Shown here: positions 1 to 6,794 of the stretch, piece by piece
Layout: the number at the start of each line of letters is the position of its first letter
How positions within the stretch are numbered: the stretch's first letter is position 1
Source: a bacterium
GTDB taxonomy: Bacteria; UBA8248
DNA: 7,493 nt
Direction of reading: 5' to 3'
Assembly: GCA_027622355.1 (NCBI GenBank)
Contig: JAQBZT010000148.1
Span: forward strand, 1-7,493
The notes under the pieces: generated by a model
Seen by the model: only the letters and a program-made list of their open reading frames with translations
What the model was told of the DNA's origin: nothing
Databases searched by the model: none
Translations under genes and position numbers: made by a program

Positions 1-797
1 TCGGAAAGCCCGTCCTTATCGAAAAACCCTTCGTCCTCGATCTGAAGGAAGCGGACGACATTCTCGCCCGGGCGGAAAAAAGCGGCGCCGAGGTCTTCGT
101 CGGCTACACCCAAAGGTTCCGGCGCCGGTATCTCCTCGCCAAGCAGGCGGCGGTGGCCGGCCAGCTCGGCAACATCGTCATGGCGATGGGAAAGATCTAC
201 GTCACCCGCGCCGTCGGGGAGGCCGTCGCCAAGCGCTCGCCCAACACCACGCCCTCGATCAACACCCTCACGTACATGGTGGACCTCATCCTCTGGTACC
301 TGGAGGGAAAAAAACCGGTCGAGGTCTACGCCCGCGCGGCGAGTTTCGTCTTCAAGAAATATAACCGCGACGATTTCCAGTGGATGATTGTCACCTTCGA
401 CGATGGCAGCGTCGCCACCCTGGGGACGAGCTGGCTCCAGCCCCTCCACTGGCCGGCCTACACCGCGACGATGGAGATCGACCTACAGGGCACGACCGGC
501 TCCCTCAACATTGATGACGCCCACCGCGACGTCATCCTCGCGCCGGGAGAACCCATCCCCTGCCCCTACACGCCGGAGCACGAGGTGAACGTCGCCTTCC
601 TCGGCTCGGCCATGCCGGGGGATTTCGTCCTCGGGGAGTTCTTCGGCCCGATGAAGGAGGAGACTGACGCCTTCGTGCGCCACATCCTGGGCATCGGCGG
701 GGTCGGGCTCGCCACCGGCGCCCATGCCCGCGACGTGCTCGCCCTCACCATGGCGGCGGATCGGTCGGTGAAGGAGGGAAAACCGGTAAGGCTCTGA
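1..797 (+). CDS. Gfo/Idh/MocA-family oxidoreductase, 3' part (5' end outside window)
   Basis: The reading frame is open from base 3 and ends with TGA at 795-797, giving 264 visible residues; the N-terminal Rossmann NAD(P)-binding part lies off the left edge. The fragment opens with GKPVLIEKPF, containing the EKP motif typical of this family, followed by GYTQRF (fragment residues 34-39), which matches the usual G-x3-RF segment that begins the C-terminal alpha/beta domain. The C-terminal part contains substrate-domain-like strands (MIVTFDDGSVATLGTSW) and ends with the usual helix and VKEGKPVRL tail. Family members oxidise or reduce sugars, inositols or related polyols with NAD(P); the substrate here is unknown. 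The usual D-x-G-x-H-x2-D segment reads N-x-L-x-Y-x2-D (residues 87-94), so the common catalytic His is replaced by Tyr. The true start is outside the window; an internal GTG at 153 is not the start because homology-like sequence runs upstream of it. Confidence 0.9.
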   Translation, partial: GKPVLIEKPFVLDLKEADDILARAEKSGAEVFVGYTQRFRRRYLLAKQAAVAGQLGNIVMAMGKIYVTRAVGEAVAKRSPNTTPSINTLTYMVDLILWYLEGKKPVEVYARAASFVFKKYNRDDFQWMIVTFDDGSVATLGTSWLQPLHWPAYTATMEIDLQGTTGSLNIDDAHRDVILAPGEPIPCPYTPEHEVNVAFLGSAMPGDFVLGEFFGPMKEETDAFVRHILGIGGVGLATGAHARDVLALTMAADRSVKEGKPVRL

Positions 798-1049
798 TTT
801 TATACGGAAAACGGCAGCGTGCGATTTAACATTCCTGAAATATGGATGAAACCCAGGCGTAAAGAAGGCGGGGTACATTCAGGTCCAGTTACAGATTCAC
901 ACTTGGTGGATGGCCGCCGGGCCGGCCGGAAGGTGGAGTGCTCAAACCCAACTTTCCTCCTCGCCGCTTCACCAGCCCGACCAAGACAACTCAGCGGATG
1001 AACTGTCCGCTTAAAGGCATCTCCCTCTCCCTTTCTTCTCTCTCTCCCG

Positions 1050-1112
1050 CCTCACCGCCCTGCGGTGAGGTGCGCCCGGGATTCGTGTTAGAATCCCTGC
1101 CTCCGGGGGCAG
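1050..1112. other. Three consecutive hairpins upstream of the cysteine-rich gene
   Basis: Three inverted repeats follow one another. The first is a perfect 9-bp stem, CCTCACCGC (1050-1058) with GCGGTGAGG (1062-1070), with a 3-base loop. The second is a perfect 7-bp stem, GGGATTC (1078-1084) with GAATCCC (1091-1097), with a 6-base loop. The third is a 5-bp stem, CTGCC (1097-1101) with GGCAG (1108-1112); it shares base 1097 with the second. None is followed by a T-run on either strand, so they are not classic Rho-independent terminators. They end about 31 bases before the start of the next gene, so they may form a structured leader or be a remnant of an intergenic palindromic repeat. The pairing is seen directly; any role is inference. 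Confidence 0.55.
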
Positions 1113-1133
1113 ATCGCCTTTCCGCTGTATTTC

Positions 1134-1138
1134 GGGAG
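1134..1138 (+). promoter_or_regulatory. Ribosome binding site of the cysteine-rich gene
   Basis: GGGAG lies five bases before the ATG at 1144 and supports that start for the 132-residue protein. Confidence 0.6.
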
Positions 1139-1143
1139 CCCGC

Positions 1144-1542
1144 ATGCGCTATCTCGTCAGGGCATACGTGAAACCGGGCAAGGAAGAAGCCCTTCTCGAG
1201 GCCATCGAGACGCGCGCGCTCGGCCGAGGCTCCATCGCCTACCCCACCTACATCCGCTGCATGGAAGCGGCGCGGCTGGCCGAGGAGGGGCAGGTCCGCT
1301 GGATCGAGGCCTGCTACTGCCTCGAGGCGTTCGGCCCCGGCGGCGAACTGGCCGAGGAGCTGCCCTATTGGGAGGAGTACTTCGAGAAAATCGACATCCG
1401 CCACGCCCGGCGGCTCTCGGAGTGCGAGGGCTATCCCAAGTGCGGCGACTGCGACTGCACCGTGAAGCTCGAGGCCAAGCTCGAGCGGTGGGGCGAGCCT
1501 TTCCTCGAAGCCCTCAAGAGCGCCATCACGGCTTCCCGCTAG
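1144..1542 (+). CDS. Small cysteine-rich conserved-type protein of unknown function
   Basis: This 132-residue soluble protein starts at an ATG with a GGGAG ribosome binding site and ends at TAG. I do not recognise a named family with certainty. The N-terminus (MRYLVRAYVKPGKEEALLEA) looks like the first strand and helix of a small ferredoxin-like or dimeric alpha/beta-barrel fold. It has seven cysteines, at 39, 57, 59, 94, 100, 103 and 105; the last four form C-x5-C-x2-C-x-C (the CGDCDC segment), and C57-x-C59 precedes them. This pattern suggests metal binding or redox chemistry, though no ligand can be assigned. There is no signal peptide or membrane segment. Its last 17 bases overlap the 3' end of the convergent acyltransferase gene. 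Codon use resembles that of its neighbours, so it is very probably a real gene rather than a chance frame. Confidence 0.8.
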   Translation: MRYLVRAYVKPGKEEALLEAIETRALGRGSIAYPTYIRCMEAARLAEEGQVRWIEACYCLEAFGPGGELAEELPYWEEYFEKIDIRHARRLSECEGYPKCGDCDCTVKLEAKLERWGEPFLEALKSAITASR

Positions 1543-2560
1543 GCGGTCCCGCTTCTTCCCTCGCCTTTTGGGCGAGAAACACCTCCGACCTTCCCCAGAG
1601 CTTCGTCAGCTTCCACCGGTCGTGCATCCACAGGTATTGCCCCGGCTTCCTGCGGATCATCTCCTCGATCTCGCGGTTCATGGCCGCCGTGAGGCGCGCG
1701 ATCTCGGCGGAGGTATCCGCCGTATCCTCCGGCCAGATGGGTTCGCTCACCAGCGCCGTGAAGCGATCCGGCCCCTCGCGCAGACAGGCGACCAGGACGA
1801 TGGGACGCTTGAAATGGAGGGCCAGCGTGGCGGGCGCGATCGTGGTGCTCGCCGGCTTTCCGAAAAAGGGAACATCCACCCCCCGCACGCCGGCATGCTG
1901 GTCGGCGAGGATGCCGATGGAGCGGCCCTTGCGGAGCGCCTCGCGCAGATGGGCAAACGCATTCCGCTTCGAGAGCACTTCCTGGCCGGCGGAGGAGCGG
2001 ACCCCGAAGAGGTATTTCTCCAGCCGCGGATTGTCGAGCGGGCGGACGGTGAACGTCACCGGAATCCGCGCCAGCGCCGCCGCCGGGGAGAGCAGCTCCC
2101 AGTTCCCCAGGTGGGGCACGACGAAGATGCAGCCCTTCGCCTCCTCGTGAATCTTGCGCGCGCGGGCGAAGATGGCGTCCACATTCTCGACCAGCGCGCG
2201 CGCCTGCGCCTGCGCGCCGGGGGCGTCCATCCTGCCGAGAAGCCGCATCCCCTCGAGCCCGGTGAGAACGAAAGAGCGAAAACTCTCCCGGGCGATGCGC
2301 CTTCGCGCCTCCGGGGACATCTCCGGAAAGGCGATCTCCAGATTCATCCGAGCGATGCGCCGGCGGCGAGGAACAAGCAGGAAGATCGCATCGCCGATGC
2401 CGGCGGCCAAAAGACGGCACAGCCACATCGGCAGAAGCCGGAGAAAGGAGACAAACACCAGCGCGAGGAAAAATTCAATGTTCTGGAGAAGCGGCCCCTT
2501 GTCCTTGCTGCGTCGGCGCTTTCGGCGCCCCCTGCGCGTTCTTGCAGAAGGAGGGCTCAC
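1526..2560 (-). CDS. LpxL/HtrB-like lysophospholipid/lipid A acyltransferase
   Basis: This 344-residue protein belongs to the LPLAT superfamily, LpxL/HtrB branch, whose members move an acyl chain from acyl-ACP to a lipid at the cytoplasmic face of the inner membrane. Visible hallmarks are the catalytic H-x4-E motif HLGNWE (H150, E155), the block DQHAGVRGVDVPFFGKPA (220-237), and QYLWMHDRWK (308-317), close to the family's usual QYLW-H-R-K ending. A hydrophobic stretch (about 28-63) fits the N-terminal membrane anchor. The proposed start is GTG at 2558-2560, which overlaps the TGA of the upstream ketosynthase as GTGA; the next in-frame ATG falls inside the hydrophobic segment. This start gives a strongly basic Arg/Lys-rich leader (residues 8-21). 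It is the last gene of the operon and probably delivers the pathway's acyl product to a lipid or sugar acceptor. Ordinary lipid A acylation is the alternative, but the operon context argues against it. Confidence 0.88.
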   Translation of the reverse strand: MSPPSARTRRGRRKRRRSKDKGPLLQNIEFFLALVFVSFLRLLPMWLCRLLAAGIGDAIFLLVPRRRRIARMNLEIAFPEMSPEARRRIARESFRSFVLTGLEGMRLLGRMDAPGAQAQARALVENVDAIFARARKIHEEAKGCIFVVPHLGNWELLSPAAALARIPVTFTVRPLDNPRLEKYLFGVRSSAGQEVLSKRNAFAHLREALRKGRSIGILADQHAGVRGVDVPFFGKPASTTIAPATLALHFKRPIVLVACLREGPDRFTALVSEPIWPEDTADTSAEIARLTAAMNREIEEMIRRKPGQYLWMHDRWKLTKLWGRSEVFLAQKAREEAGPPSGKP

Positions 2561-3858
2561 ACCACACCCAGGACGGTGGCCGAGGCCTGCCCGCTGATGC
2601 CGTGGCTGGTGGAGAGAAAGACCCCTCCCCGGACCGGCCGGGCTTCGGCGGAGATGGAAAGATGCGCAAACTCGGATTCTGCCTTCTCGAAGCCCGGCGT
2701 CCCGGGAAGCATTCCCTCTCGTGCCGCCCGCAGGCCCGCCGCCAATTCCGCCACATCGCTCCCCGCCCCCATGTGCCCGGTGTAGGGCTTGAGCGCCGTG
2801 AGGGGCACATCCCCGGCCTTCTCCCCGAGAAGCCGGCTCAGGGCGCGCAACTCGTTGCGGTCCCCCTTTCGGGTGCCGCTTCCGTGCGAGATGACAAACG
2901 CCAGATCCTCCGGCGCGAGGCCGCCCTCATCGAGCGCCATCCGGCTCGCCTCGAGCGTCGCCTCCGCCGGCACCGGAATATGGCGGTGGGGGTCGCCCTC
3001 CTGAAGGTTCCCCGTCCCCAGGATGCGGCCCAAGGGCTTCGCCCCCCGCGCCCGGGCGTGCTCGGCCGCCTCGAAGACAAGGGCGGCCGCCCCTTCTCCG
3101 ACCAGAAACCCGTCGCGCTGCACATCGAAGGGACGGAACGATCCCGGCCCCTTCGCCCCCCGGGAGAGCACCCCCAGCTCGTTCAGCTCGTAGAGCAACA
3201 GCGCGTTCTCCCAGTTGCCGCACCCCACGGCGAGGCCGACATCCGCCTCTCCCATCCGCACCACCCGCTCGCAAAACTCCACCCCCTGCGCCCCGCAGGA
3301 GGAGAGGCTCGATATGCTGCCGTTGGGCCCCATCATTTCGTAGCACGAGGAGAGGAAGCTGAAGAGGTTGTTGGCCAGGCCCTCCAGCAGGAAAAAGGGA
3401 TTCACCTTGTGAAGAACCGCCTCGTTCAGCGCCTTCGGACTGAGCTTGTTCCATTCGGCATTGGCCGCATCCCGAAGCGAGGAGTAGAAATCGAGGTGCC
3501 CGAGGCGCGTGAAATCGCCCGAGGCGACATAGAGGGATTTGCGCTCGGGGAGGATGTCGGCCATTTCGAGGCCGGCCTGCGCAATCGCCTCCCGGGCCGT
3601 GTGCAGGCCGAGGATGGAGCCGCGGACGAGAAACTTCCGCTGGCTGGCCAGCTTTTTGGGGAACTCCGGCGGCTCCTCGTGCCCCTCGACCCGGCCACAG
3701 AGATGAAAACCGGGCGGCAAGTCAGAATCGCCGGCCGCCGGGTGTTCGGAAATGGCGCTCCTCCCGGTCAGGAGGCTTTTCCAAAAGGCGTCCTGATTCG
3801 CGCCGGCCGGAGTGAGGGTGCCCACTCCCGTGATCCAGACTTCTCTTCCTTTCATCAT
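2557..3858 (-). CDS. Divergent beta-ketoacyl-ACP synthase (KS1)
   Basis: This 433-residue thiolase-fold ketosynthase catalyses decarboxylative Claisen condensation of malonyl-ACP with an acyl chain. The triad is intact: nucleophile C188 in SISSLSSCGAQG, H325 in SHGSGT and H362 in K357-PYTGH. The VGEGAAAL loop (253-260) is also present. It departs from FabF in the active-site context (SSCGAQ in place of TACATS/TSACAS) and at the C-terminal Gly-rich loop, where STSHGISGQAS stands in place of the usual NSFGFGG-N. The frame is open to 4125, but that extension overlaps the dehydratase gene and has low-complexity Gly/Arg content; I start at ATG 3858, where MKGREVWITGVG is the usual ketosynthase opening. 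A second ATG directly follows and could be used instead. It lies 11 bases after the dehydratase stop and overlaps the acyltransferase start by 4 bases. It resembles the partial ketosynthase at the right edge more than the FabF-like one between them. Confidence 0.9.
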   Translation of the reverse strand: MMKGREVWITGVGTLTPAGANQDAFWKSLLTGRSAISEHPAAGDSDLPPGFHLCGRVEGHEEPPEFPKKLASQRKFLVRGSILGLHTAREAIAQAGLEMADILPERKSLYVASGDFTRLGHLDFYSSLRDAANAEWNKLSPKALNEAVLHKVNPFFLLEGLANNLFSFLSSCYEMMGPNGSISSLSSCGAQGVEFCERVVRMGEADVGLAVGCGNWENALLLYELNELGVLSRGAKGPGSFRPFDVQRDGFLVGEGAAALVFEAAEHARARGAKPLGRILGTGNLQEGDPHRHIPVPAEATLEASRMALDEGGLAPEDLAFVISHGSGTRKGDRNELRALSRLLGEKAGDVPLTALKPYTGHMGAGSDVAELAAGLRAAREGMLPGTPGFEKAESEFAHLSISAEARPVRGGVFLSTSHGISGQASATVLGVV

Positions 3859-3869
3859 TTCCGATCCGC

Positions 3870-4322
3870 TCAGGAGAGGGTGGCTTCGCGGCGAAGAATT
3901 CGAAACAGCTTCCGTTGTCCTTCCGGGTCCTCGTAATCGGCCATGTCCACCCGGCGGCCGGAAAATTCCGCCACCACCCGGCGCTCGCCCTCCACGCTCG
4001 CCGACGCCTTGTAGAGAAGGCGCCCGTCCTCCTCGCCGGTCAGCTCCACCCGAAGGCCCACTTGATCGCCGGGGAGGGCGAATCCGTAGTACTTCACACT
4101 CCGCACCTGCTCCATCAGGAACCAATGGGCGAAATCCGAATCCGCCGCCGCGCGCCAGCCGGCCAGCTGGACGAGACCTTCAAGGATGAGAGAGCCGGGC
4201 ATGACCGGGAAATTCCGGAAATGGTATTCGAGAAAATCCTCGCTCATCGAGACGTTCTTCACGCCCTCCATGGAGCGGCCCGCTTCCCACTCCGTGATCC
4301 GGTCTATGAGTAAATAGCGCAT
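3870..4322 (-). CDS. FabZ-like hotdog 3-hydroxyacyl-ACP dehydratase (DH1)
   Basis: This protein of 150 residues has the single-hotdog size and layout of FabZ, which removes water from 3-hydroxyacyl-ACP to give trans-2-enoyl-ACP. The active-site segment YHFRNFPVMPGSLILEGLVQ has the spacing of FabZ's HFPxxPxxPGxLxxEAxAQ, with catalytic His34 and Glu48 present; the usual Pro after HF is Arg. A later block, VRSVKYYGFALPGDQ, matches the K-F-x-PV-PGD strand of the family. I start at ATG 4322 (MRYLLIDRIT); the frame extends to 4364, but that would run into the AcpS gene and lacks family similarity, whereas ATG 4322 has GGGAAGG a few bases upstream. It lies 10 bases after the AcpS stop and 11 before KS1. 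It is a paralogue of the dehydratase at 6795-7244, with catalytic residues at identical positions. Confidence 0.9.
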   Translation of the reverse strand: MRYLLIDRITEWEAGRSMEGVKNVSMSEDFLEYHFRNFPVMPGSLILEGLVQLAGWRAAADSDFAHWFLMEQVRSVKYYGFALPGDQVGLRVELTGEEDGRLLYKASASVEGERRVVAEFSGRRVDMADYEDPEGQRKLFRILRREATLS

Positions 4323-4332
4323 TCGCCTTCCC

Positions 4333-4746
4333 TCAGGCCTCCCCCGCATCGCCGGTGGGGCCATCCCCCAGCATCATGACCGTCGCCACCGCGTAGTCGC
4401 GGGCATGGGTGATCGAAATCGTCAGCTGGCGAATCCGGTAGCGCTGCCCCATTTTCTCCATCGAGCCGTGCAGCCGGATCGTCGGCTTGCCCGAGGGGGC
4501 CGATTCCACCTCGATCTCCTGGAACCGGCCGGTGGCCCCGAAGCCGCCCATCCCGACGCCGAACGCCTTCATGCAGGCTTCCTTCGCGGCAAAGCGCGCG
4601 GCGAGATGCGGATAGGGATCGGGGCGCGCGTGGCAGTAGGCCACCTCGGCCTCGGTGAAAAGGCCGTTTCCGAAAGCCTCGTGGCGATCGTAGGCCTCCC
4701 GGAACCGATCGATCTCGACGAGATCCACCCCCTGATAAAGCCGCAC
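4333..4746 (-). CDS. acpS: Holo-[acyl-carrier-protein] synthase
   Basis: This 137-residue protein transfers 4'-phosphopantetheine from coenzyme A to the serine of apo-ACP, with Mg2+. The three AcpS signatures are present in order: GVDLVEIDRF near the N-terminus, with metal ligand Asp8; LAARFAAKEACMKAFG (48-63), with Glu56 and Lys60; and TISITHARDYAVATV near the C-terminus. Length is close to the usual 120-140. The start is GTG (4744-4746), preceded by GGAGA at a suitable distance; no better ATG exists. It lies 17 bases after the fabG stop and 10 before the DH1 start, inside the synthase operon, which suggests it serves a pathway-specific ACP. Whether it is also the cell's only AcpS cannot be told here. 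Confidence 0.93.
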   Translation of the reverse strand: MRLYQGVDLVEIDRFREAYDRHEAFGNGLFTEAEVAYCHARPDPYPHLAARFAAKEACMKAFGVGMGGFGATGRFQEIEVESAPSGKPTIRLHGSMEKMGQRYRIRQLTISITHARDYAVATVMMLGDGPTGDAGEA

Positions 4747-4763
4747 GGTTTCTCTCCGCCCCT

Positions 4764-5516
4764 TTATCCGACGTGCATTCCGCCATCAACCGTGATGGCT
4801 TCGCCGTTGATGTAGTCCGCCGCCGGGGAGGCGAGGAACACCACCACCCGGGCGACGTCCTCGGGCTGGCCGAAGCGCTTGGCCGGAATCCGCTCCATGA
4901 TCTTCTCGCTGGCGTGCTTCCGGACGGTCTCGCTCATGTCGGTCTCGATCATCCCGGGAAGGACGGAATTGAAGCGAAGCCCTCTTCCCGACATCTCTGC
5001 CGCGCAGGCCCGGGTGAACGAAATGAGCCCGGCCTTGGCCGCGGCGTAGTTCGCCTGGCCCGCGCCGCCCATCACCCCGATGACCGAGGCAATGTTGATG
5101 ACGCGGCCGCTCCTTGCGCGCATCATGATCTCGGCGGCCAGCTTCGTGCAGTGAAAAGCGCCGTTCAGGCTCACCCCGATCACCTTCTCCCAGTCGGCGG
5201 GCTTCATCCGCAAAAGAAGCGTATCGCGGATGACGCCCGCGTTGTTGACCAGAATGTCGAGCCGCCCGAAATCCGCCTTGAGCCGCTCGAACATCTGCTC
5301 GACTTCCTCGAAGGAGGAGACATCCGCCTGATAGGTTTCCGCCCGGCCGCCCGCCTTTTCGATCTCAGCCTTCACCGCCTCGGCCGCATCCTTCGAGCTG
5401 CTGTAGTTGATGGCGACGGCGGCTCCCGCCTCGGCCAGCGCCAGGCAGCAGGCGCGGCCGATCCCCCGGCCGCCGCCCGTCACCAGGGCCACCTTTTCAT
5501 TCAGTTCGATTTTCAT
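4764..5516 (-). CDS. fabG: 3-oxoacyl-ACP reductase, FabG-type SDR
   Basis: This 250-residue classical short-chain dehydrogenase has FabG length. It reduces 3-oxoacyl-ACP to 3-hydroxyacyl-ACP, normally with NADPH. Visible are the cofactor motif TGGGRGIG (13-20), NNAG (91-94), N118, and the catalytic S144-Y157-x3-K161 set in ANYAAAKAG; the C-terminus ITVDGGMHVG is typical of FabG. The ATG at 5516 overlaps the stop of the upstream KS2 gene as ATGA, with AAGGTG (5522-5527) as ribosome binding site; the open frame continues to 5633, but only as a shadow of KS2. It is the only ketoreductase seen in the operon, so it would serve all condensation steps if the pathway is self-contained. It is very probably a true 3-oxoacyl-ACP reductase rather than another SDR, given the neighbours. 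Confidence 0.94.
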   Translation of the reverse strand: MKIELNEKVALVTGGGRGIGRACCLALAEAGAAVAINYSSSKDAAEAVKAEIEKAGGRAETYQADVSSFEEVEQMFERLKADFGRLDILVNNAGVIRDTLLLRMKPADWEKVIGVSLNGAFHCTKLAAEIMMRARSGRVINIASVIGVMGGAGQANYAAAKAGLISFTRACAAEMSGRGLRFNSVLPGMIETDMSETVRKHASEKIMERIPAKRFGQPEDVARVVVFLASPAADYINGEAITVDGGMHVG

Positions 5517-6790
5517 CCGCTCACCTTTTCGACAACGAGTGTGGCGTTTTGTCCGCCAAAACCGAAGGAATTCGATATCGCGGCCGGAACCGGCATCCGG
5601 CGCGCCCCGCCGGGCACGTAGTCCAGATCGCACTTGGGATCGGGATTTTCCAGATTCCGGGTCGGATGCACAACATCGCGGGAAACGCTCAGGGCGGTGA
5701 AAATCAGCTCGGGCGCCCCGCAGGCGGCGATCAGGTGCCCGATCAGGGATTTCGTCGAGCTGATGGCCAGCCGACCGGCATGTTCGCCGAAAACCGCCTT
5801 GATGGCCAGCGTCTCCGCCGGATCGTTGAGTTTCGTCCCGGTTCCGTGCGCATTCACGTAGGCCACCTCATCCGGGGAAAGGCCGGCATCGGCGAGCGCC
5901 AGCGCCATCGAGCGCATCGCCCCCCTCCCCTTCGGATCGGGGGCGGTCACCTGATAGGCGTCCATGCTGGTGCCGTAGCCGGTGAGCGCGGCATGGGGCC
6001 GGGCGCCCCGCCGGGCGGCGTGTTCGGCGGACTCCAGCACCACGACGCCGGCCCCTTCTCCCACGGCGAGGCCGGAGCGGCGCCGATCGAAGGGGCGGCA
6101 AATTCCCTCGGGCGGGCCGGGCGCCTTCGAGGCCGCCCCGAGCAGGATGAAGATCGTCATCCCGATCGGATGAATCATCGAGTCCGCGCCCCCGCAGATG
6201 ACAACCTCGGCTTCCTCGCGCCGGATCATCCGAAGGCCGAGGCCGATGGCCTGGCTCGCCGACGCGCACGCCGAGGTGAGCGTCACCGCCGGGCCGCCGA
6301 GACCGAACCCATCGGCGATCAGCGTGGTCGCCCGCTCAGGGGGGGTCTGAAAATAGCCGCCCGGCTGCACCCGATCGAGCTCACGGGCGAATCTCTCGGC
6401 ATTGAACGCCCCCCCCTCTTCCATCCACTCGGCGAAATCCTCGAGGCAGTAGGTGCTCATCCCGGTTCCCATGATCACGCCCGCGCGGGCGGCATTGAAG
6501 TTCTCGGGCGTGAGGCCCGCGTCCGCGATGGCGCTCTGGGCCGCATCGAGGGCGAAGAGCACCCGCCGCTCCCCCTCGCCCGCATACTCCTCGGGCAGCC
6601 GCTCCCGCAGGGCCGCCATCTCCGCCGCGGAAACCTCCCCCGCCCCGGCGATGGGCATCTCCTTCGCATCGAAGGACTCGATCGGCCGCAGACCCGACTC
6701 GCCCGCGAGCGCCTTGCGCCAGATCTCCTCGAGATCGGCGCCCAGGCCCGTCACCATTCCCATGCCGGTGATCACGACATCCTTCGGCAT
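5513..6790 (-). CDS. FabF-like beta-ketoacyl-ACP synthase II (KS2)
   Basis: This 425-residue ketosynthase is of canonical KAS II (FabF) type. The opening MPKDVVITGMGMVTGLG is characteristic. The nucleophile is C175 in TSACASAS, the first catalytic His is H315 in AHGTGT, and K347/H352 sit in KSLIGHLIAACG; VGEGAG (243-248) and the C-terminal Gly-rich loop NSFGFGGQN (407-415) are also intact. It should extend acyl-ACP chains with malonyl-ACP. The start at ATG 6790 is four bases after the DH2 stop, with a GAGAGG-type ribosome binding site inside the end of DH2; an upstream extension to 7021 is only a shadow of DH2. It overlaps fabG by 4 bases. I give no symbol because operon context suggests a pathway-specific FabF homologue and the genome's housekeeping fabF is not visible. 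Confidence 0.94.
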   Translation of the reverse strand: MPKDVVITGMGMVTGLGADLEEIWRKALAGESGLRPIESFDAKEMPIAGAGEVSAAEMAALRERLPEEYAGEGERRVLFALDAAQSAIADAGLTPENFNAARAGVIMGTGMSTYCLEDFAEWMEEGGAFNAERFARELDRVQPGGYFQTPPERATTLIADGFGLGGPAVTLTSACASASQAIGLGLRMIRREEAEVVICGGADSMIHPIGMTIFILLGAASKAPGPPEGICRPFDRRRSGLAVGEGAGVVVLESAEHAARRGARPHAALTGYGTSMDAYQVTAPDPKGRGAMRSMALALADAGLSPDEVAYVNAHGTGTKLNDPAETLAIKAVFGEHAGRLAISSTKSLIGHLIAACGAPELIFTALSVSRDVVHPTRNLENPDPKCDLDYVPGGARRMPVPAAISNSFGFGGQNATLVVEKVSG

Positions 6791-6794
6791 CGGG

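Larger units (their letters stand above)
798..1143. other. Intergenic region, 346 bases
   Basis: No convincing gene lies here; short open frames in this stretch have no recognisable motifs and no good ribosome binding site. The first part (798-890) is noticeably more A+T-rich than the flanking genes and might hold regulatory sequence, but no strong sigma-70 promoter stands out. A 6-bp inverted repeat, AGCGGA (993-998) and TCCGCT (1006-1011), has no following T-run, so it is not a convincing terminator. A long pyrimidine-rich stretch (about 1018-1052) leads into the tandem hairpins annotated separately. Confidence 0.7.

Noticed and set aside
993..1012. Terminator after the oxidoreductase gene
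   Set aside because: The stem is only 6 bp with a 7-base loop and no T-run follows.
1089..1094. TAGAAT as a -10 promoter element
   Set aside because: No acceptable -35 hexamer lies at the right distance (TGAGGT at best), and the bases fall inside the second hairpin.
1078..1112. Possible remnant of a tRNA 3' end (TTAGAATCCC followed by CTGCC)
   Set aside because: The loop and stem lengths do not fit a T arm, and no anticodon arm, D arm or matching acceptor strand is present upstream.
2542..3936. 464-codon open frame on the plus strand, opposite KS1
   Set aside because: It lies antisense to a clear ketosynthase, has no recognisable domain and is rich in Arg, Pro and Gly, as expected for a shadow frame in GC-rich DNA.
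3859..4125. N-terminal extension of KS1 by 89 residues
   Set aside because: It overlaps the DH1 gene, is low-complexity Gly/Arg/Pro sequence, and the typical ketosynthase N-terminus begins at ATG 3858.
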